Shown: positions 44,217 to 53,147 of the stretch, piece by piece | Layout of the letters: each line of letters begins with the position of its first letter | Numbering within the stretch: position 1 is the stretch's first letter | Source of the DNA: Fidelibacterota bacterium | GTDB lineage: Bacteria > Fidelibacterota > UBA8477 > JABMPR01 | Length of the DNA stretch: 64,000 nt | Direction: 5' to 3' | Assembly: GCA_021734325.1 (NCBI GenBank) | Contig: JAIPJF010000013.1 | Coordinates: forward strand, 1 to 64,000 | Program-made: the position numbers and the translations under genes | The notes under the pieces: model-generated | What the model saw: the letters and a program-made list of their open reading frames with translations, nothing else | Databases searched by the model: none | What the model was told of the DNA's origin: nothing

Positions 44217-44519
44217 TGCCAATCGAATTCAAGAGGTGATCCTCGTCCATCCATATTGGGTAAAACACTTATTTTTTTAAAAAGATTTAGCCCATATTTA
44301 TCGCTAGCAAGTCACAATTGTTTTTAGGTATATTTAACGCCTCAAAAGCCCGAACCCGGCTTGATTTGATTAGCGGTGGCCAGTGAGGAGCCATAGTGGA
44401 ATAAGGGATTTAAGTATGTCCATTTTTGCTGCGCAACTACCGTGAAAGAATAATCCTTAATAGTAGGGAAAATCAAGCCTTCACATCGCAATGTTGTCTA
44501 AATTTAGTGGGAAAGATCT
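44217..44519. other. Gene-free spacer before the methyltransferase/ligase fusion
   Basis: These 303 bases hold no gene I can support. An AT-rich stretch at 44270-44340 may contain the promoter of the next gene, which starts at ATG 44520 behind GGGAAAG. No terminator hairpin, palindrome or RNA motif stands out. Confidence 0.4.
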
Positions 44520-46445
44520 ATGCAAAAAAATGTGAAAAACAGAAATAAAAAACTGATAGAGGTTCTAGGGCCCGTTGAAAATCTCGAAAGTTATGTCCGC
44601 TCTGATTGGTGGCGACACCTGTTCAATGCTGCATATCTGCGAACAGATGGTGATGTTGTCGAAGATCAGGATATTACGAAAAATGAAGTCAACATTTTTC
44701 TTGAGGCTCTTGATCTGCCAACGGATGCAAACATTCTGGATCTTTGTTGTGGTCAGGGTCGGCATGCGCTTGAAATTGCCACAAGGGGGTATAAGGCGGT
44801 CGTGGGACTTGATCGTTCACACTATCTTATTGATCGGGCGAGAAAGGTCAATAGATCTCTCGGATTGAATGTCACCTTTAAGGAAGGTGATGCTCGCAGA
44901 CTGCCATTTTCAAATGATACTTTCACGGCAGTGATTATTGCCGGAAATAGTTTCGGATATTTTGATTCTGCAGAAGATGATATTGCCATCCTGAACGAAG
45001 TCATGCGTGTGCTTCAACCAGAGGGAAAGCTTCTGATCGATATCACAGATGGCACTTATATGCGCGATTCTTTTCAGCCAAGGAGCTGGGAGTGGATAGA
45101 CAAAAATTATTTTGTGTGTCGGGAACGATCGCTTTCAGCGGACAGTGAGCGCTTGATATCAAGGGAAGTTATCACCCATGTGACTAAGGGTGTGATTGCA
45201 GATCAGTTTTACGCTGAGAGACTCTATTCACAAGAAGACCTGCATAGATCCTTTTCCAAGGCAGGATTCATAAATATTACCAATTCTGCCAATGTCTTCG
45301 CAGATTCGAAACGTAACCAGGATCTGGGTATGATGGCCCAGCGGATGATCGTAACGGCCACAGCCAAGAAAGATTGGTCACCGGTCAAGAAACATTCTGC
45401 TGAAAAAACGGCTGTACTCGTTTTACTGGGAGATCCAAGTAAATCAGATATAGTTAAGCCTGGATTGAGTTTTGATACCGACGATCTTTTTACGATCAAC
45501 GAACTGAAAAAAGCGTTAGCTGATCTATCAGCATATAAATTTACTTTTCTGGACAGACATGACAGCCTTATCAAGGATCTGCAAAAATACCAGAATAAAT
45601 GTGATTTCGTTCTAAACCTGTGTGACGAGGGCTTTAATAATGAAGCAACCAAAGAACTGCACATTCCGGCAATTCTTGAGATGATGGGTTACCAGTACAC
45701 AGGGGGAAATCCACAGTGTCTTGCCTATTGTTATGATAAATCCCTCGTCCGTGGAATTGCCCAGGAAATGGACATTCCAGTACCCCAGGCATTTATTGTC
45801 AAACCGGAGGATTTTCATTTTGTTGAATTTCAGTTGGTCTTTCCAGTCATTGTAAAACCAAATTTTGGTGATTCAAGTATGGGTATTCATCAGGAGAATG
45901 TTTGTTATGATCTCCCTGCACTGGAGAGCGCCATTTTAAGGATCAGGCAGGATTTCGGTCAGAATAAACCCATCCTGGTTGAGGAATTTTTAAGGGGCAA
46001 GGATTTGAGTGTTGGTGTGATAGGAAATCCTACGACCTCTTATTCTATTCTACAAATTATTGAAGAGGATTATTCAGCTCTGCCGAATGATCTTCCCAGA
46101 ATTTGCGGTTATGAAGCCAAATGGGATCCAAAATCACCTTATTGGAACATTAAATCCATTCCAGCAGAGTTGGATGAAGATGTGGAACGTTTTTTAGGTG
46201 CCAGTTGTCTGAAATTGTTCAAGCGTTTGGATTGTCGAGACTATGCCCGCTTTGACTGGCGAGTAGATGATAATGGAACCCCACGTTTATTGGAAGTTAA
46301 CCCCAATCCTGGCTGGTGCTGGGACGGACATCTAGCCAAAATGGCTGGATACCAGAGCATTTCTTACAAGGGAATGCTAGAAGAGATACTGGAAGCATGC
46401 AAAACACGTTTGGTCCTAACTGACCGTGTAAGGGCTTCCTCCTAA
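44520..46445 (+). CDS. SAM methyltransferase fused to a D-Ala-D-Ala-ligase-like ATP-grasp enzyme
   Basis: A 641-residue two-domain enzyme. Residues about 60-200 are a class I methyltransferase: motif I ILDLCCGQGRHALEIA (D74 onward), EGDARRLPF and the motif-IV-like AVIIAGNSFGYF. Residues about 300-630 form an ATP-grasp fold like D-Ala-D-Ala ligase: FVLNLCDEGFN, YTGGNPQCLAYCYDKSLVR, FPVIVKPNFGDSSMGI (ATP lysine and glycine loop), LVEEFLRGKDLSVGVI, RFDWR and RLLEVNPNPGW (metal site). It presumably ligates an amino acid or peptide and methylates the same molecule. Substrate unknown. Standing alone after an intergenic gap, it may belong to a small-molecule or cell-wall modification. Confidence 0.85.
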   Translation: MQKNVKNRNKKLIEVLGPVENLESYVRSDWWRHLFNAAYLRTDGDVVEDQDITKNEVNIFLEALDLPTDANILDLCCGQGRHALEIATRGYKAVVGLDRSHYLIDRARKVNRSLGLNVTFKEGDARRLPFSNDTFTAVIIAGNSFGYFDSAEDDIAILNEVMRVLQPEGKLLIDITDGTYMRDSFQPRSWEWIDKNYFVCRERSLSADSERLISREVITHVTKGVIADQFYAERLYSQEDLHRSFSKAGFINITNSANVFADSKRNQDLGMMAQRMIVTATAKKDWSPVKKHSAEKTAVLVLLGDPSKSDIVKPGLSFDTDDLFTINELKKALADLSAYKFTFLDRHDSLIKDLQKYQNKCDFVLNLCDEGFNNEATKELHIPAILEMMGYQYTGGNPQCLAYCYDKSLVRGIAQEMDIPVPQAFIVKPEDFHFVEFQLVFPVIVKPNFGDSSMGIHQENVCYDLPALESAILRIRQDFGQNKPILVEEFLRGKDLSVGVIGNPTTSYSILQIIEEDYSALPNDLPRICGYEAKWDPKSPYWNIKSIPAELDEDVERFLGASCLKLFKRLDCRDYARFDWRVDDNGTPRLLEVNPNPGWCWDGHLAKMAGYQSISYKGMLEEILEACKTRLVLTDRVRASS

Positions 46446-46479
46446 TCTGTTTAAGCCGAAAGAGAAGGTGATACGCATC

Positions 46480-46722
46480 ATGGGTAAACAAGAACGGGGG
46501 GATTTAGGATATGATTTTCAAATTTTAGAGAATGGTGACCTTAGGATAGTCCTGGACGGTCGTTCTGTGATGACATTACGAGGAGGCAGGGCAAATTCTT
46601 TTATAAAAAGACTAAACAGTGCCAGCTATTCTGAGCAGCAGAAAATAATGGCTCGTATGGCTGGTGGTCACAAACGAGGAAATGAGAGGTCTGAATACAA
46701 AAAAATTGAAAGGGACTTTTAA
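46480..46722 (+). CDS. Small conserved-looking cytoplasmic protein, unknown
   Basis: An 80-residue protein starting at ATG 46480, with AGAGAAGG 11 bp before; a GTG at 46468 sits too close to that site. The sequence GYDFQILENGDLRIVLDGRS suggests a short beta hairpin followed by two basic helices (FIKRLNSASYSEQQKIMARM). The C-terminus is strongly charged. No membrane segment. It follows the fusion enzyme by 34 bp and may be cotranscribed. I do not recognise its family. Confidence 0.6.
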   Translation: MGKQERGDLGYDFQILENGDLRIVLDGRSVMTLRGGRANSFIKRLNSASYSEQQKIMARMAGGHKRGNERSEYKKIERDF

Positions 46723-46890
46723 AAGCTTATCTGATCTCCACAGAATTGTGTAAATGCCCCAATGTTCTACATTGAGGCAGAAAAATCTGAAATTCGGATA
46801 TACCAAGACTTAAAATATTGTGATCTAATCGCTGCTCAGATTAAAACCCCCTCGCATTCATCCCCTAATTCTCTATTTTAGATCTCTATC

Positions 46891-49800
46891 ATGAGCATTG
46901 ATCTTAATAAAGTATTCGACCTGAACAGGAATGTCCTGATCGAAGCCTGCGCCGGTGCCGGCAAGACATGGTTGTTGTCAAAGCGTTATGCCGCGATCAT
47001 GGACGATTTTGCCCGCCAACATGCAGAAAATCCGCAGGTCCGACTGGATGCGTCAAATATTCTGGTCCTGACCTTCACTCGCAAGGCAGCGGCTGAAATG
47101 TCTGGACGCATATATGCTGACCTGAATCAACTCCTGAATGATCAGGTGCTGGAAAATGTACCAGCCAATTTTGGCCAGCATCTCCGGATATCAGATCAAA
47201 GCTACAAAATGCATTTGCGGTCGACCTATTCCAGAAATGCCATCTCAACCATTGATTCATTCTGTACTCAGATATTGAGAGACCAGGCTGAGAGATTAGA
47301 TGATATAGACCCGGAATTCAGGATCCAGGATGAAGCAGATACACAGCGGATGGAACTGGAGACCTGGGAGAACTTTCTGCGGGAACGTAGTCGAAACCAG
47401 GATAAAGATCTAAAAATTCTGCTGGATCACCTGTCGGAATTTCACCTGACTCAATACGTAAAGAAATTTTTATCCCACGCTCAATTGATGATGGATTGGC
47501 TTGTAGATCGAAAATCACACTCTCCAGGCGAACTGGTCGAACGGTTTAAACAAGAGCATCCACTACCAGTATCCCTCCAGAGAATCAATGACCTGTTGCT
47601 TGATCTGGTTGCCAGTCTTCCGGAAGCTGAAGCAATACTCAAACCTGATAGTTCACAATACACCAGATTGATTGATCTGAGAGCCTTTCTGAATGAATCA
47701 CCAGAAGATGTGTATCTCTATGAGCTGAACCTTATCCATCATGTCCGGCAAATCGGCTTAAAGAGCACTGGCACAGAGTATCATACAAAACCACAGGTCC
47801 ATGGAACTGTCTGGCCCAAAGAGTGGCTTCCCGAGATAAAAAGCCGACTTCAGACCTTCCTGGACGAATTACCTGAGCTGATACCCTTTGAAACACTGAT
47901 GAATGATATCCCTAGCATATGGGACCTGGAAGCGTGTACCGTTCACCATCACCTGGCAAAATTCTTTCTGGATTATTGGGATGTATTGAATCAAAGACTT
48001 AAAAGGGAAGGTGTACTCAGTTTTAACGAAGTGATTCTACAAACACATCAACTGCTTCAAAATCCAGCAGTAGCTGCTCATTACGGACAACGTTTCCAGC
48101 ACATTCTGATCGATGAATTTCAGGACACCAATGATATCCGTTGGGATATCGTCCGGCTGATTGCTCAAAATAAGCAGGCTGTGCTCCGTGATAGGGGGCT
48201 TTTTATTGTTGGGGATACCAAACAATCCATTTATCGATTTAATCAGGCTGATGTTCAGGTCATGAATCGGGTAAGGCGCATGATTGACTCAAGTGGCGGA
48301 TCAATATTGAATGCTGATGAAACCTTCCGGTCCTCAAGCAAATATGTTAAGACAGTGATCAATCCATTGAGTAGCGTTGCCTTTCCTTCTGCTGAGGAAA
48401 AAGATGGGCTGGAACTATTCGAAACTCATTTCAATCCGACCGCTGTCTCGAAGGACAGCCCCCTTACGGAAGCACAGCACCAACTGGCGCGATGTGAACT
48501 GAGTGCAGTACTGGAGGGTGGCGATTCCAGAGGGATGAAAGCAGATATTTACCATACGGCGGATCTTGCCCAGAATTGGCTCACATGGATGGACCAAAAT
48601 GCAGTTCCGGCCGGCGATGGTCCATCGGTGGGTATCCTCCTCAGGTCTTTCAGCCATATCCTGGACTACATTCGAATTTTTACGGCAAAGGGTCTGGATT
48701 TCGAGGTCTTATCCAGTAAAGGCCTGTTTCAACAACAAGAGAGTTATGATATTTACCATCTGCTCAGTGTCCTGATCAATCCGCTAGATGATCTGGCGCT
48801 TGTGGGGGTACTCCGGAGTCCTTTCTTTGTTCTGACCGATGCGGAGATCCAGGAGCTTAGAGAATCGGCAGAAGATAATACCAACCCTGGCTGGGTCTGG
48901 TTCAATCTCCTGAAGCTTAGAAACGGACTGGCTAAAGAAATACAAAGCTGGCAAACGGAGTCGGCCAGACAGCCGGTAGATCGTCTTATAACACACATAG
49001 TAAGCAATAATGAAAGACAGCTGGGCTGGATCTCAGAAACAGGTGGGAATCTCCGTTTAGCGAATCTGAATCGTCTCATTCATTTGATCCATCAATTGTC
49101 CCTGGATGGATTGGGTCTTAGGGAAATTCATGAGTACTTCAAATTTCAAATTCAACATGGTGATGCCCCGCAAGCTGAATTGCCGGGGACGACACGAATT
49201 CAGATTCTTTCCATTCATAAATCCAAAGGTCTGGAATTTCCTGTTGTCATATTACCCAATCTTCAAGCGCCAGAAAAAAATGAAACCAGCGGCATATTCC
49301 TCGGCCAGGGTGATGACGGCCACTGGGAGGCTGGAATAAGCCTGGACACCTTGAAAACCAGCCCCAAAACCTGGTTGTATGAGCGTATAAAGACACGCAC
49401 CAAAGCAGAGGAATTAGCTGAGGACAAGCGATTATTCTATGTTGCCATCTCAAGAGCCCGATATGGTGTGAGTTTTGTTGCCAGAATTAATCCAGCGACC
49501 AAGCCCGGCAGCAATACCTGGTGGAAACGATATCTTCAACCTGTTTTTGATCTGGAGCTTGATAAGGATGCCATTCAGAGTGATCCAAGATCTGTTCAGA
49601 CTGAATGGGTAAATCGCTCGACACCGGAAATGGTCTATAATTTTATTCTGGGATCTGATCTTTTACAAAATGAATCGGTCAGGCCACCTGAAGCAGATAT
49701 AAATATTCAGCCACTTCCTGAATTAGCCCCTGCCTATCTCTACGAGGAGATTTCCCCACACACCATCATGAAATGGATGGATCCAAAGAGTTATCCTCAA

Positions 49801-52800
49801 AGCGATGAGAAAAAAATTGGGGAAGATCACGGGGAAGATACCAGGCCCAGGAAATTTGGAACCTTGCTGCATCGGGTGATGGAAATGTCGTGGTTTGATC
49901 AGGAGCAGCATGCAGAGGACATTCGATTATTTCTGGAAGGTCTGGACATAAGCGATACAAGTGTTCAGCAGGTGTTCCTGTCAGATCTTTCAGATTGCCT
50001 GTCGATATATCGAGGAAGCGATCTGGCAGAAAAATTGGCTGGACTCACCGAATCCAACAAGCTTGCTGAGTTGCCCGTATTCGGGTATTTACAAAGCAAA
50101 ACTCGAGTCTATAAGGTTTCCGGGATCATAGATCTCCTGTACTATGATGGCAATGAATGGATTGTCCAGGATTACAAATCCGATAAAGAGCTTCCCCCTG
50201 ATCCTGAGGAAAATGACTACCCCTACTGGTACCAGATACAGACCTATTTATGGATGCTCAAACTACTCTACGGGATCGAAGCACGAGGTGAATTATATTT
50301 TAATCGTTTTGACCAGCTCATTTCAATCGACTACGACGAAGATCTTTACTTCTCTCGATTAGGCAAGACAGAGCAGGGACGTGGACTCAGACCTCTATTG
50401 CCTTCCAATACTGAGCTTGACCCCGGCATCCAAGGGATACTCAAACGGATAGATCCAGAATTAAGTGTCATCCTGATAGAACCTACAAAAAACAGTGGTG
50501 AGCGATTGGTACAGGCATTGGCTCAGAGTGGGTTCAACAAGCCGAGAATCCAGGTTATGACGCTGAATGAGCTACGCAATCTGACATTGCCGGAAGGCAG
50601 GAGTTTAACGCCATATCTCACCCGTTTGGCTGTTGCCGATTTATTGGGAAGAGATCTCAAATGGGGCGTCATTAATCGACTCGGTGCTGCTTTTTATAGA
50701 GCAAGCCAGGGTGAAGTGGTCATAGATTCAAAACAGGAACTGTATAAAAAGTTTATTCTATGGTGTGACCAGCATAAAATAATACTCCCTGGAAAATCAA
50801 GGGAGCTTTCAGGGATTTCGAGTGATACAAAGATCATTATTGACTCTATTCATTCGACCGCTCCAGCTGATTATGCTTTCCTGGCGAGGCTCGCAGAGCA
50901 AAATGAGACCATCTTTCTCAATCCGCTGAAAGAGGGGAGCGCCTCCGCAGGGTTTGCCATGTCTATTAGGGACTGGGCAGATCAGGATGAAATGCCCGAC
51001 AAGCAGCCCAGGCACAGCTATACGCCATGTTTTTCTGTTTATGAAGAAGTTGTCCTGAGTGCTCATCATATTCGCAATCTTCTCGCAAAAGGTGTGGTAC
51101 CAGCTAATATTCTGGTGGCTGTTTCTTCAATGGAGCGCTATATCCCATCCATTAAACGCGTCTTTAGTGACCTCGGAATATCCGTGCGTTTAAGCAAGCG
51201 CGAGCCAGTCATGGAACGCCCCGTCACCCATTTGGCCTTTGCCCTGATCCAGGGTCGTCTGAGGCGTCATCTGACCTGGGATATGGCGATGTCAGTTTGG
51301 CTTCATCCCCTCGTTCTTCCGCCAGGCACTGAGGGGAATGATCGATTGCGTTTGGACATTGAAGCCCGCAAACTGGGTATCACACTTTTTGATGAGTCCC
51401 TGATAGATAACCTACGGTCGTCCAGCCTGAAACAAGCTGCGAAAGAATTATTGGCTTTTATTTCCGAAGTATGGCGAAGCAAGCAAAAAGGCAGCCTGCT
51501 TGAAGAAATTGAATGGCTCAGCCAGATCCTTGGCAGTTTTCAATTTACACATCGATTGGAGCCCGGCAGTGTCGCCTCCAAAGCGTATACTTCCTTAAAG
51601 AATGCCCTGGATGGTATCAGGAATGATTGGGATAGATATCTCAAGCAGAAGGGAAGTCTGAGCGATTTAAATCGAGAGTTGCGAGAACGTCTGAAGGGGG
51701 TGGAGGTTGCTTCGGCACAGCAGGGGTTTGGAGTAGATGTGATCTCCATACTTGATACTCTGAATCTGAAGAATAAGCATTTGTTGGTTATGGGATTGAC
51801 AGAAGGGCAGTTTCCCCTGGCGCCGGACAGTAATCCCTACCTGGTGCAATCTGAACTAAATCCCTGGTTCCTCAATCTGTATTTATTCAAACAATGGTTA
51901 AGACGGCCAGCAGGGAGCCTGCATCTGACCGCACCCCTCCGCAATGTGGATGGTGCCAGTTTAGAGCTAAGTACCTTCTGCCAGTACTTGATCAAAAACG
52001 ATTATCCAAAACTACCCATCGTCAGTCGGGACCAGTATCTGCATTATCTGGCCGGCAAACTCATTCCGGAAGCGAATTCAAAATATCAGGTTCGGCATAA
52101 TGCAGTCCTGACTGATGCCGGAAAGGGTGATTGGTACGGAAAACTCGGGCCCCATGATCAACGTTCCTTCGATCAGATCTCAGCTTCCGCCTTTGATGAA
52201 TTGATCAAATGTCCACAGCGCTATTGGTACAGTCGGATGCTCAGGCTTGAACCGGCAGAAACGGACATTACGGAGCGAAATGAGATAGAGATCGGGAACC
52301 TGGTTCATCAGGTATTGGAAAAATTTGGCAAGGCAGGTAGCTTTCTTCTGGTTGGCAGCGATCTGAATGCCGCCCTTGTGCAACTGGAAACCATTGCGCT
52401 ACAACATCTCAAAGATAAAGATGTGAAACCTGAGCTGGACCTTCTGGATAGCAAATGGAGTGAATTGTATTTCAAAAACTTCTCTGATCCTGATCAAAAT
52501 TTATTAGCGGCCATGCTTCAAATAGAAGCCGATGCACTTTCCAGTTATGGCGATATCGGTCTTCATGAACAGGCCTTTGGATATAGTGATGATCTCGAAT
52601 CCTGGCCATCCATCAAAATCTCTGATGAATCCATAACATTATCCTTGGTGGGCAAAATTGACCGTGTCCTAGTTAGCGGGGAGCATGTTTGGGCTTCGGA
52701 TTACAAAACAGGTAAGGTTGATATTAAGGATAGTCAGGATTTCTGGACAAGCCAGATGCTTTTTTATTTTCTGGTGTTAAAATCCCGTTTCCCTGACAAA

Positions 52801-53100
52801 AAGGTTGTTCTTACCTATGATCAAGTCAGGGCATTCAAGGAAAATGAAGTTGGGCTGAAAGGGTACCTTGGTGATGTTGAGTCGGAGAGCCCCATCATGT
52901 CCACGGTGAGATCAAAAAATCAATTGCTGGCGATTGGTGACCAGGGTGATTGGTCTATTAAACGAATCCAGGCAGAGACCCTTGCCTGTGCCCAACATCT
53001 CGCAGACAATGAGTTTCCCCTGACCAGTCGCGATGAAGATAAAGCCTGCGCCTATTGTCATTTTGAAAGGATATGCCGTAAGACGGCCCTGCCTCGATAG
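46891..53100 (+). CDS. Single-chain AddA-AddB fusion: helicase-nuclease for double-strand break repair
   Basis: A 2069-residue protein joining two normally separate subunits that process DNA ends for RecA. The AddA half (1 to about 1180) has Walker A ACAGAGKTW (19-27), DEFQDTND from 408, GDTKQSIYRFN, IHKSKGLEFPVV, and a nuclease with LLHRVM, GIIDLLY and D1094-Y-K1096. The AddB half (about 1185-2069) starts LSVILIEPTKNSGERLVQAL, has a second nuclease (VHQVLE, GKIDRVL, D1937-Y-K1939) and four Cys of the iron-sulfur clasp: C1774 (KCPQRYWY), and C2053-x2-C2056-x5-C2062. Both nucleases look intact. No stop interrupts the frame. The start at ATG 46891 is supported by the first motif. Confidence 0.9.
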   Translation: MSIDLNKVFDLNRNVLIEACAGAGKTWLLSKRYAAIMDDFARQHAENPQVRLDASNILVLTFTRKAAAEMSGRIYADLNQLLNDQVLENVPANFGQHLRISDQSYKMHLRSTYSRNAISTIDSFCTQILRDQAERLDDIDPEFRIQDEADTQRMELETWENFLRERSRNQDKDLKILLDHLSEFHLTQYVKKFLSHAQLMMDWLVDRKSHSPGELVERFKQEHPLPVSLQRINDLLLDLVASLPEAEAILKPDSSQYTRLIDLRAFLNESPEDVYLYELNLIHHVRQIGLKSTGTEYHTKPQVHGTVWPKEWLPEIKSRLQTFLDELPELIPFETLMNDIPSIWDLEACTVHHHLAKFFLDYWDVLNQRLKREGVLSFNEVILQTHQLLQNPAVAAHYGQRFQHILIDEFQDTNDIRWDIVRLIAQNKQAVLRDRGLFIVGDTKQSIYRFNQADVQVMNRVRRMIDSSGGSILNADETFRSSSKYVKTVINPLSSVAFPSAEEKDGLELFETHFNPTAVSKDSPLTEAQHQLARCELSAVLEGGDSRGMKADIYHTADLAQNWLTWMDQNAVPAGDGPSVGILLRSFSHILDYIRIFTAKGLDFEVLSSKGLFQQQESYDIYHLLSVLINPLDDLALVGVLRSPFFVLTDAEIQELRESAEDNTNPGWVWFNLLKLRNGLAKEIQSWQTESARQPVDRLITHIVSNNERQLGWISETGGNLRLANLNRLIHLIHQLSLDGLGLREIHEYFKFQIQHGDAPQAELPGTTRIQILSIHKSKGLEFPVVILPNLQAPEKNETSGIFLGQGDDGHWEAGISLDTLKTSPKTWLYERIKTRTKAEELAEDKRLFYVAISRARYGVSFVARINPATKPGSNTWWKRYLQPVFDLELDKDAIQSDPRSVQTEWVNRSTPEMVYNFILGSDLLQNESVRPPEADINIQPLPELAPAYLYEEISPHTIMKWMDPKSYPQSDEKKIGEDHGEDTRPRKFGTLLHRVMEMSWFDQEQHAEDIRLFLEGLDISDTSVQQVFLSDLSDCLSIYRGSDLAEKLAGLTESNKLAELPVFGYLQSKTRVYKVSGIIDLLYYDGNEWIVQDYKSDKELPPDPEENDYPYWYQIQTYLWMLKLLYGIEARGELYFNRFDQLISIDYDEDLYFSRLGKTEQGRGLRPLLPSNTELDPGIQGILKRIDPELSVILIEPTKNSGERLVQALAQSGFNKPRIQVMTLNELRNLTLPEGRSLTPYLTRLAVADLLGRDLKWGVINRLGAAFYRASQGEVVIDSKQELYKKFILWCDQHKIILPGKSRELSGISSDTKIIIDSIHSTAPADYAFLARLAEQNETIFLNPLKEGSASAGFAMSIRDWADQDEMPDKQPRHSYTPCFSVYEEVVLSAHHIRNLLAKGVVPANILVAVSSMERYIPSIKRVFSDLGISVRLSKREPVMERPVTHLAFALIQGRLRRHLTWDMAMSVWLHPLVLPPGTEGNDRLRLDIEARKLGITLFDESLIDNLRSSSLKQAAKELLAFISEVWRSKQKGSLLEEIEWLSQILGSFQFTHRLEPGSVASKAYTSLKNALDGIRNDWDRYLKQKGSLSDLNRELRERLKGVEVASAQQGFGVDVISILDTLNLKNKHLLVMGLTEGQFPLAPDSNPYLVQSELNPWFLNLYLFKQWLRRPAGSLHLTAPLRNVDGASLELSTFCQYLIKNDYPKLPIVSRDQYLHYLAGKLIPEANSKYQVRHNAVLTDAGKGDWYGKLGPHDQRSFDQISASAFDELIKCPQRYWYSRMLRLEPAETDITERNEIEIGNLVHQVLEKFGKAGSFLLVGSDLNAALVQLETIALQHLKDKDVKPELDLLDSKWSELYFKNFSDPDQNLLAAMLQIEADALSSYGDIGLHEQAFGYSDDLESWPSIKISDESITLSLVGKIDRVLVSGEHVWASDYKTGKVDIKDSQDFWTSQMLFYFLVLKSRFPDKKVVLTYDQVRAFKENEVGLKGYLGDVESESPIMSTVRSKNQLLAIGDQGDWSIKRIQAETLACAQHLADNEFPLTSRDEDKACAYCHFERICRKTALPR

Positions 53101-53105
53101 ACTCT

Positions 53106-53136
53106 GAGAGTAAAGACGCGAGGCGTCGTGTCTCTC
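53106..53136. repeat. Imperfect palindromic element between convergent genes
   Basis: GAGAG-TAAA-GACGC-GAG-GCGTC-GTGT-CTCTC: an inner perfect 5-bp stem (53115-53127) and an outer 5-bp stem separated by mismatches. It sits in the 47-bp gap between the convergent AddAB fusion and the Uup gene, so it may act as a terminator for both, though there is no T-run. The GACGC core resembles dispersed palindromic repeats seen in many genomes. Confidence 0.45.
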
Positions 53137-53147
53137 CAGGGCACCTC

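Noticed and set aside
46756-46778. Hairpin before the AddAB fusion
   Set aside because: CAATGT-TCT-ACATTG forms a stem of only six pairs, with no T-tract and no gene relation that would make it a terminator or operator.
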